The notes: generated by a model not told the origin, from the letters alone. DNA of 64,000 bases from DAITQM01 sp036832975 (GCA_036832975.1 DAITQM010000008.1:1-64000); one strand, 5' to 3'; shown: positions 49,406 through 59,430, counted from the first letter of the stretch. A program made the numbers and translations.

Positions 49406-49971
49406 CGGGTGCTGCCTGCCGCTGGCCAAAGCCAGGTGTGCCAGCCGCTGGCGTGCCGCCAGTCACGCGAAAACAAGGCGGGCAGACGCAGCGGCGAGGG
49501 TAATTTCTGGCGGTCGAGCCAGACCCTGAGCTGCACCTGGTAGGTGGCCCGCTCGCCGCTCTCAGGCCGCCAGTCCAGCGGCAGGGTCTGGGGTTCGGCC
49601 AGCGCGGTCACCAGATGCCGCCAGCGGGCGTAAGTGACGGTCCGGCCGTCCGGGGCGACCAGCCGGTAGTGCCGGCTGAGCGGCAGGTAGGCGATCTGCC
49701 ATTCGAAACGCCGGTGGTAAACCTGCCACGCCCAGCCGGGGTGCCGGCGGCCGATGCGCGCCTCGGCGGCTAGCGTCAATTCGAGCCCTTGCTGCAGCGC
49801 CTCGTTGGCGGCATCGCTCAACTGCAGGTCGAGTCCGGTCACGATGTCGATACCGCCGGCCTGACCCGGCCGCAAAAGGCCGCCGGCCAGTTGCAAGCGG
49901 CCGCCGGCGGAAGATCCCTCGCCACAAGCGCTAAGCAGGGTCAGGAGCAAGATGGCGCTCAAGACGCGCAT
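49402..49971 (-). CDS. DUF4390 lipoprotein-like protein
   Basis: 189 residues. LLLTLLSACGEG near the N terminus is a lipobox, so the mature protein is probably a lipoprotein. LTLAAEARIGRRHPGWAWQV and YHRRFEWQIAYLPLSRHYRL match DUF4390, a family fixed between rsmB and ntrY in Xanthomonadales and Betaproteobacteria. It starts 41 bases inside the rsmB 3' end. Role unknown, presumably tied to the sensor kinase. Confidence 0.88.
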   Translation of the reverse strand: MRVLSAILLLTLLSACGEGSSAGGRLQLAGGLLRPGQAGGIDIVTGLDLQLSDAANEALQQGLELTLAAEARIGRRHPGWAWQVYHRRFEWQIAYLPLSRHYRLVAPDGRTVTYARWRHLVTALAEPQTLPLDWRPESGERATYQVQLRVWLDRQKLPSPLRLPALFSRDWRHASGWHTWLWPAAGSTR

Positions 49972-51280
49972 AGTAAAAACCGTCCATCCCATGTTCGCCG
50001 GGCAGGAACTGCCGGCCATAGCACCTCGCCCGCCCCCAATCAGGGAGCGGCGAGACGGCCAGCGGTGCGCCGCCGGCGAGCAGGGCTTCGATTTGGCGAT
50101 CGTTTTCGGCATCGTAGAGCGAGCAGGTGACGTACACCAGCATACCGCCGGGCTTGAGCAGAGGCCACAACGCGGCGAGCAGAGCGGCCTGCGCCGCCTG
50201 CACGCGGGCCAGGCCGGCAGCGTCCCGGCGCCACGGAATATCGGGGTGGCGGCGGACAACGCCGGAGGCGCTGCACGGCGCATCGAGCAGGATACGGTCG
50301 AACGGCCGGCCGTCCCACCAGGCAGTGGGGCAGGCGGCGTCGGCAACCCGAACCTCGCAGGCGCACTGCACGCGTTCGAGATTTTCGCCAAGCCGTGCCG
50401 CGCGCCAAGCATCCCGTTCGACGGCGGTCAGTTCGATCCGCCCGCCGGTCGCTTCGCACAGGTGGGCCGTTTTGCCGCCGGGGGCAGCGCAGGCATCGAG
50501 GACGCGCAGCCCCGGTTTCAGTGCCAAGGCTTGCGGAGCGAATTGCGCCGCCGCATCCTGCACCGAGACCCACCCTTCGGCAAAGCCCGGCAGGCGCTCG
50601 ACCGGAACCGGCGCGGCCAGCAAAACGGCCGACTCCGGCCAGTGCGGATCGAGCGGCAAGGCAGGCAAGCCGGCGGCCTCCAGCCGGCCGAGATAGTCCA
50701 CGCGCGTCAGCCGAGACAAGTTGATCCGCAGGGCCAGCGGCGGCGGTTGTTGTTGCGCATCACAGATCGCCGGCCAGTCAGCCGGCCAGTCGGCGGCCAA
50801 GCGCTGGCGCCACGCGGTGGGCAGGCCGTAGCGCGCGTCGTCTGTCGCCAATGACGCCAGATGCGCTTCGCGCTCCCGCAGCCAACGCCTCAGGCAGGCG
50901 TTGATCAGGCTTTTGGCCCGCGGGATGCCCAAAAGGTCGGCGGCGGCGACGGTGCTGTGGACGACAGCGTGTTCGGGCATCGACTCGCGCCATAACTGCT
51001 GGAGCCCGACGGCCAGCAGGGTGCGGATTTCGTCTTGGCGCTTCGCCGGCGGGCGGTCGATCAAACGTCTTGCCAGCCAGTCGAGTGCCGCCCAATCACG
51101 CAACGCGCCGTAAACCAGCCGCTGGCACAACGCCCGGTCGCGGGGATCGGTGAGCCCCTGGTTTTCGGCGGCCAGGGCCGGGTCGAGCGCGGTGCGCCGG
51201 TGGAGGATCCGGCGCAGCGCCCGGACCGCCGCGGCGCGCGGCAAAGCACCCGGCACCGGGCGACAAGCGGCGGCTTTCAC
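49931..51280 (-). CDS. rsmB: 16S rRNA m5C967 methyltransferase
   Basis: 449 residues. N-terminal NusB-like RNA-binding domain (RALRRILHRRTALDPAL, RDRALCQRLVYGALRDW), then a Rossmann methyltransferase with DACAAPGGKT for SAM, DAPCSASGVVRRHPDI containing one active Cys and YVTCSLYDAEND with the second. GTG start overlapping the fmt stop as GTGA. In order def-fmt-rsmB, the usual context. Confidence 0.95.
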   Translation of the reverse strand: MKAAACRPVPGALPRAAAVRALRRILHRRTALDPALAAENQGLTDPRDRALCQRLVYGALRDWAALDWLARRLIDRPPAKRQDEIRTLLAVGLQQLWRESMPEHAVVHSTVAAADLLGIPRAKSLINACLRRWLREREAHLASLATDDARYGLPTAWRQRLAADWPADWPAICDAQQQPPPLALRINLSRLTRVDYLGRLEAAGLPALPLDPHWPESAVLLAAPVPVERLPGFAEGWVSVQDAAAQFAPQALALKPGLRVLDACAAPGGKTAHLCEATGGRIELTAVERDAWRAARLGENLERVQCACEVRVADAACPTAWWDGRPFDRILLDAPCSASGVVRRHPDIPWRRDAAGLARVQAAQAALLAALWPLLKPGGMLVYVTCSLYDAENDRQIEALLAGGAPLAVSPLPDWGRARCYGRQFLPGEHGMDGFYYARLERHLAPDPA

Positions 51281-52230
51281 CGCTCGAATGCCCGCCGCCA
51301 AGCGGCAACCGCCATCCGCCGCCGGCCGGCCGGCTGCACCTCGATGAGGGCCAGCGCCCCAGGGTTGCAGGCGATGACATAGTGCCCCGGCGGCGCGGGC
51401 AACCGGTGGCCGGGCGGCGAGCCGCCCGGCGCCGGGACGACCTCGGCTCGCCAGACCGCCACCCGCTGCCCATCGATTTCGGTCCAGCAACCGGGTGCCG
51501 GATCGAACGCGCGGATCAGCCTTTCGAGCTCGGCCGCCGGACGGTTGAAATCCAGCCGCGCTTCGGCTTTTGAGATTTTGGCGGCATAACACGCCCGGTT
51601 TTCGTCCTGCGGTACGGCATCTGGCGGTCGGCCAGCGGCCCACTCGCCGACCGTCTCGGTGATCAACTCGGCTCCGAGGGCAGCGAGGCGGTCATGCAGG
51701 CTGCCACCGGTTTCGCCGGCGGCCAGAGCGATCGCCCGCTGCGCCAGGATCGGGCCGCGGTCGAGGCCACGGGTCATCTGCATGATCGTCACGCCGCTTT
51801 GTTTGTCACCGGCGGCGATCGCCCGCTGGATCGGCGCCGCGCCACGCCAACGGGGCAGCAGCGAAGCATGGATGTTCCAGGCACCGGCGCCGCCGAGATC
51901 GAGCCAGCGTTGCGGCAACAGCAGACCGTACGCCGCGACGACCAGCAGATCGGGGCGCCGGGCTTGGAGATCGGCCAACAAGCCGTCGGCGGCCAGCCGT
52001 GGCGGCTGGAAGACCTCGAGGCCGAGGCGGAGCGCCGTTTCTTTGACCGCCGGCGGCTGCAGCCGGCGACCACGGCCGGCCGGCCGATCGGGCTGCGTCA
52101 ATACGGCACAAATCAGGTGACCGGACTGGTGGAGGGCTTCCAGCGCCGGGCAGGCGAACGCTGGCGAGCCGGCGAACATCAGCCGCAGTGCGTGGCTCGC
52201 CGGTAAGGTGGCAGCCCCGGCAACGGCCAT
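51277..52230 (-). CDS. fmt: Methionyl-tRNA formyltransferase
   Basis: Formylates initiator Met-tRNA with 10-formyl-THF. 317 residues; RLMFAGSPAFACPALEALH at the start of the formyltransferase domain, NIHASLLPRWRGAAPIQ with the catalytic Asn/His, and GVTIMQMTRGLDRGPIL with the Asp. C-terminal OB-like domain from about 205. The ATG begins directly after the def stop. Residues 1-14 precede the conserved fold and the start could be a few codons later. Confidence 0.96.
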   Translation of the reverse strand: MAVAGAATLPASHALRLMFAGSPAFACPALEALHQSGHLICAVLTQPDRPAGRGRRLQPPAVKETALRLGLEVFQPPRLAADGLLADLQARRPDLLVVAAYGLLLPQRWLDLGGAGAWNIHASLLPRWRGAAPIQRAIAAGDKQSGVTIMQMTRGLDRGPILAQRAIALAAGETGGSLHDRLAALGAELITETVGEWAAGRPPDAVPQDENRACYAAKISKAEARLDFNRPAAELERLIRAFDPAPGCWTEIDGQRVAVWRAEVVPAPGGSPPGHRLPAPPGHYVIACNPGALALIEVQPAGRRRMAVAAWRRAFER

Positions 52231-52755
52231 TCAGAGCACGGCGCGGCGGGTCGGCAAAGGCGTTTTTTGCATCCGCCCCCACTTTTTTTCCAGCCGCTGG
52301 CGTTTCAAAGCGGAAAGATAATCGACGAACAGTTTGCCGTCGAGATGGTCGATTTCGTGCTGGATGCAGACCGCCAGCAAGCCGTCGGCGTCGAGTTCGA
52401 AGGCCCGGCCGTCGCGGCCTAGCGCCTTGACGTGGATCGTTGCGGCACGCGGCACTTTGGCGTAATAACCCGGTACCGAAAGGCAGCCCTCCTCGCATTC
52501 GGTTGCGCCGGCGCGCGCCGTGATCTCCGGATTGATCAAGGCCAGCGGCTGATCGCGCCCGTCGCTGACATCGGCGACCAAAAGCCGCTGGTGGACGTTG
52601 ACCTGGGTCGCCGCCAGGCCGATGCCGCGCGCTTCGTACATCGTCTCGAACATCTCGTCGAGTAAGCGGCAAAGCGCCGCGTCGACCCGCTCGACCGGGC
52701 GGGCGATCGTCCGCAGGCGGGGATCGGGATACTCCAGGATCGTCAAAAGGGCCAT
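52231..52755 (-). CDS. def: Peptide deformylase
   Basis: 174 residues. The three conserved motifs are GIGLAATQV, EEGCLSVPG (zinc Cys) and QHEIDHLDG (two zinc His and catalytic Glu), defining a type I deformylase. Start placed at MALLTILEYPDPRL (52755); the upstream 13 codons lack homology. Acts on the formyl group added by Fmt, whose gene is adjacent. Confidence 0.96.
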   Translation of the reverse strand: MALLTILEYPDPRLRTIARPVERVDAALCRLLDEMFETMYEARGIGLAATQVNVHQRLLVADVSDGRDQPLALINPEITARAGATECEEGCLSVPGYYAKVPRAATIHVKALGRDGRAFELDADGLLAVCIQHEIDHLDGKLFVDYLSALKRQRLEKKWGRMQKTPLPTRRAVL

Positions 52756-52950
52756 GCCGGATTCATCATGTAAATAATTAAATTTTCGCTGCAAACGTGC
52801 GTTTTTGCTCGAATCTGTTTATGATACGACCAGCCGGCGTGCGCCGCCAGCGCAGGGAAGACCGCGGCCGGGGGAGGCCGCCCGCCGCGGCTGCCGGCGC
52901 CAACCTCACACATCAGGCCGCACTATGCGGCATGGGGCACAGGACGAGTC

Positions 52951-54180
52951 ATGATGCGCAACTTCACCGTCAGATCATCCCAAAACGGCGCGGCCCCAGT
53001 GTGGCCGCGGCGCTTCATTACGCCGCTGCTGCTCGCTGCGGCCTTTGTGTTGTTCGCCCAGGACAGCCCTCTGCGCGCCGATCATCCGGAGCGTTACGTC
53101 GTTGAAAAAGGCGACACGCTGTGGGATCTCGCGGCACGTTTTCTGCGCCATCCCTGGGAATGGCCGGCCATCTGGCAGGTCAATCCGCAGATCGCCAACC
53201 CCCACCTGATCTATCCGGGCGACGTGATCAGCCTGGTCTATGTCGGCGGCGAACCGCGCCTGGCCTTGAGCCCCGGCGAAACCCGGCTCGCGCCGCGCAT
53301 CCGCGAATTGCCGGCCGACGAGGCGATCCCGACGGTGCCGCTCGACGCGATCGAACATTTTCTGCGTTATCCGCGCGTCATCGACGAAGCGAGTTATGAG
53401 GCGTTGCCCTATATCGTCGAGAACGCCGAACGCCGCACCTACGCCGGGATCGGCGACAAGACATACGCCCGCGGCCTCGTGGCGGCCGACGGCGACGAGG
53501 TCGTGATCGCCCGGACCAATTTCACCTACCGCGACCGCTTCACCGATGAAGGCGGGCGACGGCACCGCGAGAGCAAAGCACGCGACCTGCCGCGCTGGCG
53601 TAGTGCGCCGCACGACGAAAGCGAGCGGCCGATGGTCTGGCGCTGGGCGCAATCGATCGGCGGCATGCGCGGCAAGGTGATCGGCGTCGAGTTATGGGAA
53701 ATCAGCCGGGCTCGCGTGGCCAAAAGCGGTGAAATTTCGACTCTGGAAATCCTGAGCGGGCGGCGCGAAGTCCGGGCCGGAGATCGCATCCTGCCGGTCG
53801 AGCATTTCACCTACGACGTACATTTTCTGCCGCGCGCCCCCGATCATGTCCCGGAAAGAGCGCGCATCCTGGCCCTTGACGACCGGCATGAGTACGCCGG
53901 ACAGCCCAACATCGCCGCCCTCAATGTCGGCCTGAGCGAAGGGATCGAGCCGGGGCACACGTTCGCGGTCTTCCAGCCCGGCGAGAAAATCCAAGATAAC
54001 GTCGATCCGCCGCTGATCCCGATCCGCGGCGTCACCGGCGCCGTCACGTTACCCGCCGAGTATGAAGCGCAGATCATGGTCTTCCGCAGTTTCGAGCACG
54101 TCAGTTACGGGCTGGTCATGGGCGGCGGCAAGGAGATCCAGGAGGGCGATCAGCTCAGGCACCCCGCGGCCCGCTTGTAG
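52951..54180 (+). CDS. LysM-domain exported protein
   Basis: 409 residues with a signal/anchor segment (ITPLLLAAAFVLFAQ) at about 25-40. One LysM domain at about 48-100 (YVVEKGDTLWDLAARFLRHP, PQIANPHLIYPGDVI) binds peptidoglycan. The remaining about 300 residues match the long LysM proteins that sit upstream of dprA in Gamma- and Betaproteobacteria. Divergent from def by 195 bases. Confidence 0.92.
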   Translation: MMRNFTVRSSQNGAAPVWPRRFITPLLLAAAFVLFAQDSPLRADHPERYVVEKGDTLWDLAARFLRHPWEWPAIWQVNPQIANPHLIYPGDVISLVYVGGEPRLALSPGETRLAPRIRELPADEAIPTVPLDAIEHFLRYPRVIDEASYEALPYIVENAERRTYAGIGDKTYARGLVAADGDEVVIARTNFTYRDRFTDEGGRRHRESKARDLPRWRSAPHDESERPMVWRWAQSIGGMRGKVIGVELWEISRARVAKSGEISTLEILSGRREVRAGDRILPVEHFTYDVHFLPRAPDHVPERARILALDDRHEYAGQPNIAALNVGLSEGIEPGHTFAVFQPGEKIQDNVDPPLIPIRGVTGAVTLPAEYEAQIMVFRSFEHVSYGLVMGGGKEIQEGDQLRHPAARL

Positions 54181-54212
54181 CGCCGCCGGCGGGAGCGGAT
54201 GCGCCTTGCCGC

Positions 54213-55352
54213 ATGCCACACTGGGACGATGCCGCGCGCTGGCTGACCGCCTTGCGCGCCCCCGGACTCGGAGGCCGCGGGTTACGCCAGGCGGTGATGC
54301 GCTACGGCAACATCGACGCCCTATTCGAGGCCGCGGCCACCGGCGACCGCGCCCTCCCGGCGGGTTGCCGGCGCGCCCTTCTCCATCCGCCGTCTGAAGC
54401 GCTTGCCGCCGACCTGGAGTGGCTCGCCGCCGGGCATCATCATCTGCTTGTCTTCACCGATCCGGCCTACCCGCCGCAACTCGCTGAGTGTCCCGGCGCG
54501 CCGGCGGCGCTGTTCGTCGCCGGCGACCCCGGTGTCCTGTACGCCCCGCAGATTGCGATCGTCGGCAGCCGCAACGCCAGCGCCGGCGGGCTGGCGCACG
54601 CTCGCCGCTTCGCCACGGAACTGGCCGCCGGAGGGATGACCATCACCAGCGGCCTGGCCGCCGGCATCGACGCCGCGGCACACGAGGCGGCGCTGGAGGC
54701 CGGGGGCGCGACGATCGCCGTACTCGGCACCGGGGTCGATCGGGTCTATCCGGCCCGCCATATCGAGCTGGCGCGCCGCATCGTCCGCCACGGCGCCCTG
54801 GTCTCCGAACTGCCGCTCGGCGCACCGCCGATCGCCGGCCATTTTCCGGCGCGCAACCGGATCATCAGCGGCCTGTCGCTGGCCGTGGTCGTCGTCGAGG
54901 CCGGCATCCGCAGCGGTTCGCTGATCACCGCCCGCCACGCCGCCGACCAGGGGCGCGAAGTGTTCGCCATCCCCGGTTCGATCGACCACGCACTGGCCAA
55001 GGGCTGTCACCAGTTGCTGCGCGACGGGGCGCGGCTGGCCGGCGACGGCGCCGAAGTGCTTGCCGGGGTTGCGGCCCAGGCCGGGCAACTCGCCGGCCAA
55101 TTGCGCGCCCGGCTGACTGCATTGGACAATACGCCGCCAGCCGACGCCGCGCCCGACGACCCGGAATACCGCCGCTTGTGGGCCGCGATCGGCCACGATC
55201 CGGTGGCGATCGACGAACTGGCCGAGCGCTCGGGTTTGACGGTCGCGGCGCTTTCGTCCATGCTGCTGATCCTGGAACTGGAAAGCCGGGTCGTCCATCT
55301 GCCCGGCGGATTGTGGCAGCGCGCGCCAGGCGGCTTGGCGCCGGGTAGCTAA
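54213..55352 (+). CDS. dprA: DNA-processing protein DprA
   Basis: 379 residues. Loads RecA on incoming single-stranded DNA during transformation. After a SAM-like N-terminal part comes the Rossmann-like core: AIVGSRNASAGG, TSGLAAGIDAAAHEAAL, VLGTGVDRVYPARH, SGLSLAVVVVEAG and GREVFAIPGSID. A winged-helix DML1-like domain ends the protein. Follows the LysM gene by 32 bases and precedes topA by 25. Confidence 0.95.
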   Translation: MPHWDDAARWLTALRAPGLGGRGLRQAVMRYGNIDALFEAAATGDRALPAGCRRALLHPPSEALAADLEWLAAGHHHLLVFTDPAYPPQLAECPGAPAALFVAGDPGVLYAPQIAIVGSRNASAGGLAHARRFATELAAGGMTITSGLAAGIDAAAHEAALEAGGATIAVLGTGVDRVYPARHIELARRIVRHGALVSELPLGAPPIAGHFPARNRIISGLSLAVVVVEAGIRSGSLITARHAADQGREVFAIPGSIDHALAKGCHQLLRDGARLAGDGAEVLAGVAAQAGQLAGQLRARLTALDNTPPADAAPDDPEYRRLWAAIGHDPVAIDELAERSGLTVAALSSMLLILELESRVVHLPGGLWQRAPGGLAPGS

Positions 55353-55377
55353 AACTACGAGAGGAAGACTTCACGGC

Positions 55378-57852
55378 ATGGCAAAAAATCTGCTGATCGT
55401 CGAATCACCGGCCAAAGCGGCCACGATCAACAAATATCTCGGTGCGGACTTTCAGGTACTCGCCTCGTACGGCCACGTGCGCGATCTCGTGCCGCGCGAA
55501 GGGGCGGTCGATCCCGCTGCTGGTTTCGCGATGCGTTACGAAACGATCGAGCGCAACCGCCAACACGTCGAGCGGATCGTCAAAGCGGCGCGCCAGGCGC
55601 AAGCGATTTACCTGGCCACCGACCTCGACCGCGAGGGCGAGGCGATCGCCTGGCACGTCGCCGAGATTTTGCGCGAGCGCGGCGTGCTTGACGACCGCGA
55701 CGTACACCGCGTCGTGTTCAGCGAAATCACACCGCGCGCCATCCGCCAGGCGGTTGAACATCCGCGCCAGGTGTCGCAACCCCTGGTCGATGCCCAGCAA
55801 GCCAGGCGGGCGCTCGATTATCTGGTCGGCTTCAATTTATCGCCGTTGTTGTGGAAGAAAGTTCAGCCTGGATTGTCGGCGGGCCGGGTGCAAAGCCCGG
55901 CGCTGCGTCTGATCGTCGAGCGCGAAGAGGAAATCGAGCGCTTTGTGGCACGCGAGTACTGGACGATCGAAGCCGATCTCGCCGCCCCCGGCGACCGCGG
56001 CCGGCCCCAGTCGTTCGTCGCCAAACTGGTCGCCCACCAAGGCCGCAAACTCGAGCAGTTCGACCTCGACCAAGCGCCGCTCGCCACCGGACTGCGCGAC
56101 CGCTTATCCGCCGCTGCCGGCGGTCAACTTGCCGTTATGGCGGTGCAGAAACGCGACCGCCGCCGCAACCCACCTCCGCCGTTCATCACCTCGACGCTGC
56201 AACAGGACGCGGTGCGCAAACTCCGTTTTTCGGCGGCCCGCACCATGCGCCTCGCCCAGCAGTTGTACGAAGGAGTTGAAATCAACGGCGGCAAACAGGG
56301 CCTGATCACCTACATGCGAACCGATTCGGTCCACCTCGCCGATGACGCGCTCAACGATTTGCGCCGCCTGATTGCGGCACGCTTCGGCGCGGATGCATTA
56401 CCGGCCAAACCGCGCCAATACGTCACAAAATCGCGCAACGCCCAGGAGGCCCACGAAGCGATCCGGCCGACCGATGCAGCGCTCGACCCGGAACGGGCCG
56501 CCGCCTGGCTCAGCCCCGACCAATTGAAGCTTTACGACCTGATCTGGCGGCGGGCCGTAGCCTGTCAGATGATCCACGCCACGATCGATACCGTGACCGT
56601 GGAATTCGCCGCCGCCGAAGACAGCACTTTCCGCGCCTCCGGCTCGACGATTCGCATCCCGGGTTTTCTGCAGGTTTACGAAGAAGCCGCGCCGAAAGGC
56701 CAGGAGGAACAAGAAACCAAACTGCCGCCACTGGCCGCCGGGCAAAAGGTCCGGCTCGATGAGATCCGCGCCGAACAGCATTTCACCGAGCCGCCGCCGC
56801 GTTACAGTGAGGCCCGGCTGATCAAGACGCTCGAGGAATACGGCATCGGCCGGCCATCGACGTACGCCAGTATCATCTCGACTTTACTCGACCGCGAATA
56901 CGTCATCCTCGACAGCCGCCGATTCAAGCCCACCGATACCGGCCGGGTCGTGGCCCGCTTCCTGAGCGGTCACTTCGAGCCCTACGTCGATTACGAATTC
57001 ACCGCCCGGCTCGAAAACGAACTGGATGCGATCTCGCGCGGCGAATTGCGCTGGCAGCCGGTGTTGCACGAATTCTGGGAGCCGTTTATCGCCCGGGTCA
57101 ACGAAAAACAAGAGACCGTCAGCCGCGCCGAAGCACGGCAGACGCGCCAGATCGGTCTCGATCCGGTGAGCGGCAAGCCCGTCAGCGCCAAGCTGGGGCG
57201 TTACGGGCCATTCGTCCAACTCGGCGGCGGCGAGGGTGATGAGGAAAAACCGCGCTTCGCGAGCTTGCGGGCCGGCCAGAGCATCGACACCATTACGCTC
57301 GACGAAGCGCTTGAGCTATTCAAGCTGCCGCGCCGGCTCGGCGTCCATCCCGACGGTGAAGAAGTGGTCGCCAGCATCGGCCGGTTCGGCCCGTACCTGC
57401 GCCACGGCAAACAGTTCGTTTCGCTGAAGGAAGACGATCCGCACACGATCGACCTGCCGCGCGCTCTGGAATTGATCGCCCACCACCAAGAAGAAAGGGC
57501 GCGCCGCGAAATCAGGACTTTTGCAAGCGGTATCCGGGTGCTCAACGGGCGTTACGGTCCGTACATCACCGACGGCAAGAAAAACGCTCGGGTGCCGAAG
57601 GATACCGAGCCGGCGACACTCGATGAGGAAACCTGCCGGGCCTTGCTCGCCGCCGCGCCGGAGCGCGGCAGCCGCCGCGGCCGGGGCGGGGCGGCGAAAA
57701 GCGCCGCGCCGGCCGGCGCCGGGCGGAAAAAGAAGGCGGCGAAAAAGACGGCCCGGAAAAAAGCCGCCGGTAAAAAAACCGTCCGTAAAAAAACCGCCGG
57801 CAAGAAAAAAAAGGCTGGGAAATCCGCCGCCCTCCCTGCTGGCCGTCGATAA
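55378..57852 (+). CDS. topA: DNA topoisomerase I
   Basis: Relaxes negative supercoils. 824 residues: Toprim domain (LLIVESPAKAATINKYLG; DLDREGEAIAWH), catalytic Tyr312 in TYMRTDSVHLADD, and the central HRRP-like regions. Instead of the Cys4 zinc fingers of the E. coli enzyme, the C terminus has Topo_C repeats (RLGVHPDGEEVVASIGRFG; VLNGRYGPYITDG) and a basic tail of about 60 residues rich in Lys and Ala. A GAGAGGAAGA ribosome-binding site precedes the ATG. Confidence 0.96.
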   Translation: MAKNLLIVESPAKAATINKYLGADFQVLASYGHVRDLVPREGAVDPAAGFAMRYETIERNRQHVERIVKAARQAQAIYLATDLDREGEAIAWHVAEILRERGVLDDRDVHRVVFSEITPRAIRQAVEHPRQVSQPLVDAQQARRALDYLVGFNLSPLLWKKVQPGLSAGRVQSPALRLIVEREEEIERFVAREYWTIEADLAAPGDRGRPQSFVAKLVAHQGRKLEQFDLDQAPLATGLRDRLSAAAGGQLAVMAVQKRDRRRNPPPPFITSTLQQDAVRKLRFSAARTMRLAQQLYEGVEINGGKQGLITYMRTDSVHLADDALNDLRRLIAARFGADALPAKPRQYVTKSRNAQEAHEAIRPTDAALDPERAAAWLSPDQLKLYDLIWRRAVACQMIHATIDTVTVEFAAAEDSTFRASGSTIRIPGFLQVYEEAAPKGQEEQETKLPPLAAGQKVRLDEIRAEQHFTEPPPRYSEARLIKTLEEYGIGRPSTYASIISTLLDREYVILDSRRFKPTDTGRVVARFLSGHFEPYVDYEFTARLENELDAISRGELRWQPVLHEFWEPFIARVNEKQETVSRAEARQTRQIGLDPVSGKPVSAKLGRYGPFVQLGGGEGDEEKPRFASLRAGQSIDTITLDEALELFKLPRRLGVHPDGEEVVASIGRFGPYLRHGKQFVSLKEDDPHTIDLPRALELIAHHQEERARREIRTFASGIRVLNGRYGPYITDGKKNARVPKDTEPATLDEETCRALLAAAPERGSRRGRGGAAKSAAPAGAGRKKKAAKKTARKKAAGKKTVRKKTAGKKKKAGKSAALPAGRR

Positions 57853-57858
57853 ACCCAC

Positions 57859-58413
57859 GTGGCACCGATCGCAACAACCACGGCGGTTGACAAGGCCGCC
57901 GCTTGCCTGCGCCACGGCGGCCTGCTGGCCTATCCCACCGGCGGGGTATTCGGTCTGGGCTGCGACGCCCGCGACGACCAGGCCATCCGCCGTTTGCTCG
58001 CTGTCAAGCACCGTTCGGCCGAGGAAGGTCTGATCGTGCTGGTCGCCGACTGGGACGCGGTGGAACCGTGGATCTTGCCGCTCCCCCCCGATCTGGCTGG
58101 ACAGCGCCACCCGGGGATCACCTGGCTGCACCCGGCCGCGGCCACCGCGCCTCGCCTTTTGACCGGCCGTCACCAGACGCTGGCGGTCAGGCTGCCCGCC
58201 TGGCCGCCGACTTTGGACCTGTGCACCGCGTTCGGCGCGCCACTGGTCTCGACCAGCGCCAATCCCAGTGGAACGCCGGCGCCGCTGGCTGCGGCAGAAG
58301 TCGAAGCGGCGTTCCCGGCAGGCGGCATCGACCTGATCTTGGATCTGCCGTGCGGCGCTCGCCGGGGGCCGAGCGAAATCCGCGATCTGCCGACCGGCCA
58401 CCGGCTTCGATAA
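57859..58413 (+). CDS. tsaC: Threonylcarbamoyl-AMP synthase
   Basis: 184 residues from a GTG start, six bases after topA. LAYPTGGVFGLGCDARDD, KHRSAEEGLIVLV and VSTSANPSGTPAP are the YrdC/TsaC core motifs; KHR/S-x and the SANPSG loop bind threonine and ATP. Makes TC-AMP for t6A37 tRNA modification. Short form without the Sua5 domain. Confidence 0.93.
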   Translation: MAPIATTTAVDKAAACLRHGGLLAYPTGGVFGLGCDARDDQAIRRLLAVKHRSAEEGLIVLVADWDAVEPWILPLPPDLAGQRHPGITWLHPAAATAPRLLTGRHQTLAVRLPAWPPTLDLCTAFGAPLVSTSANPSGTPAPLAAAEVEAAFPAGGIDLILDLPCGARRGPSEIRDLPTGHRLR

Positions 58414-58416
58414 CCG

Positions 58417-59349
58417 ATGGCCCAGGTCACGCGCATTCCCGATCCGGTACCGGTCGCCGCGTACCTGACCGACTTGCAGCACCGTCTGTGTCATCGCTTC
58501 GAAGCCCTCGATGGCGGCGCACGGTTCAGCACCGATCGCTGGACGCGGCCGGCCGGCGGCGGCGGCCTGACACGGGTGATCGAAAACGGCACGGGACTCG
58601 AAAAAGCCGGCGTCAATTATTCGCATGTCAAAGGCGCGGCGTTGCCCGCCGCGGCCAGCGCGGCGCGGCCCGCCATCGCCAACCGGCCGTTCGAGGCGCT
58701 CGGCCTGTCGCTGGTGATCCATCCGCTCAATCCGTACTGTCCCACCAGCCATGCCAATCTGCGATTTTTCATCACCACAGGAGACAACGGCGATACGGTC
58801 TGGTGGTTCGGCGGCGGTTACGACCTCACCCCCTGGTATCCTTACCTGGAGGATATTCAGCATTGGCACCGAACGGCGCACGCGGCGTGCGCCCCGTTCG
58901 GCGCCGACGTCTACCCGCGCTACAAAAAATGGTGCGACGAATATTTTTATTTACCGCACCGCGGCGAAACGCGCGGCGTCGGCGGTTTGTTTTTCGACGA
59001 TTTGAACGATTGGCCATTCGACCGTTGTTTCGAATTCATCCGCGCCGTCGGCGAGAGCTATTTGGCCGGCTATCTGCCGCTCCTTGAACGGCGTATGTCC
59101 GAGCCCTGGGGCGAGGCCGAACGACGTTTCCAGTTGCAGCGCCGCAGCCGCTACGCCGAATTCAACCTGCTCTACGACCGGGGCACCCTTTTCGGTCTGC
59201 AATCGGGCGGCCGCACCGAATCGATTCTGATGTCGATGCCACCGCTCGCCGCCTGGAATTACGACGCCCGGCCGGCACCGGGCAGCCGGGAGGCGGCGTT
59301 GTTACGCTGCCTAAAACCACGTGACTGGCTCAACGATAAGGCGGTATAA
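58417..59349 (+). CDS. hemF: Oxygen-dependent coproporphyrinogen-III oxidase
   Basis: 310 residues. Converts coproporphyrinogen III to protoporphyrinogen IX with O2. EKAGVNYSHVKG, SLVIHPLNPYCPTSHANLRF, WWFGGGYDLTPWYP and LLYDRGTLFGLQSGGRTESI are signature regions of the HemF family. Three bases after tsaC, so probably the end of the topA operon; a strong hairpin follows at 59431. Implies aerobic haem synthesis. Confidence 0.96.
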   Translation: MAQVTRIPDPVPVAAYLTDLQHRLCHRFEALDGGARFSTDRWTRPAGGGGLTRVIENGTGLEKAGVNYSHVKGAALPAAASAARPAIANRPFEALGLSLVIHPLNPYCPTSHANLRFFITTGDNGDTVWWFGGGYDLTPWYPYLEDIQHWHRTAHAACAPFGADVYPRYKKWCDEYFYLPHRGETRGVGGLFFDDLNDWPFDRCFEFIRAVGESYLAGYLPLLERRMSEPWGEAERRFQLQRRSRYAEFNLLYDRGTLFGLQSGGRTESILMSMPPLAAWNYDARPAPGSREAALLRCLKPRDWLNDKAV

Positions 59350-59430
59350 ACCCGGCGGCGTGAAAACTTTCCCCGCTTCGGCCGGTCTGACTATAGCAAA
59401 CCATCACACAGAAATCCGCCCCCACCCCCG

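Noticed and set aside
47588..49543. 651-codon plus-strand frame opposite ntrY
   Set aside because: Low-complexity Arg/Gln/Gly product; the minus strand encodes a complete histidine kinase.
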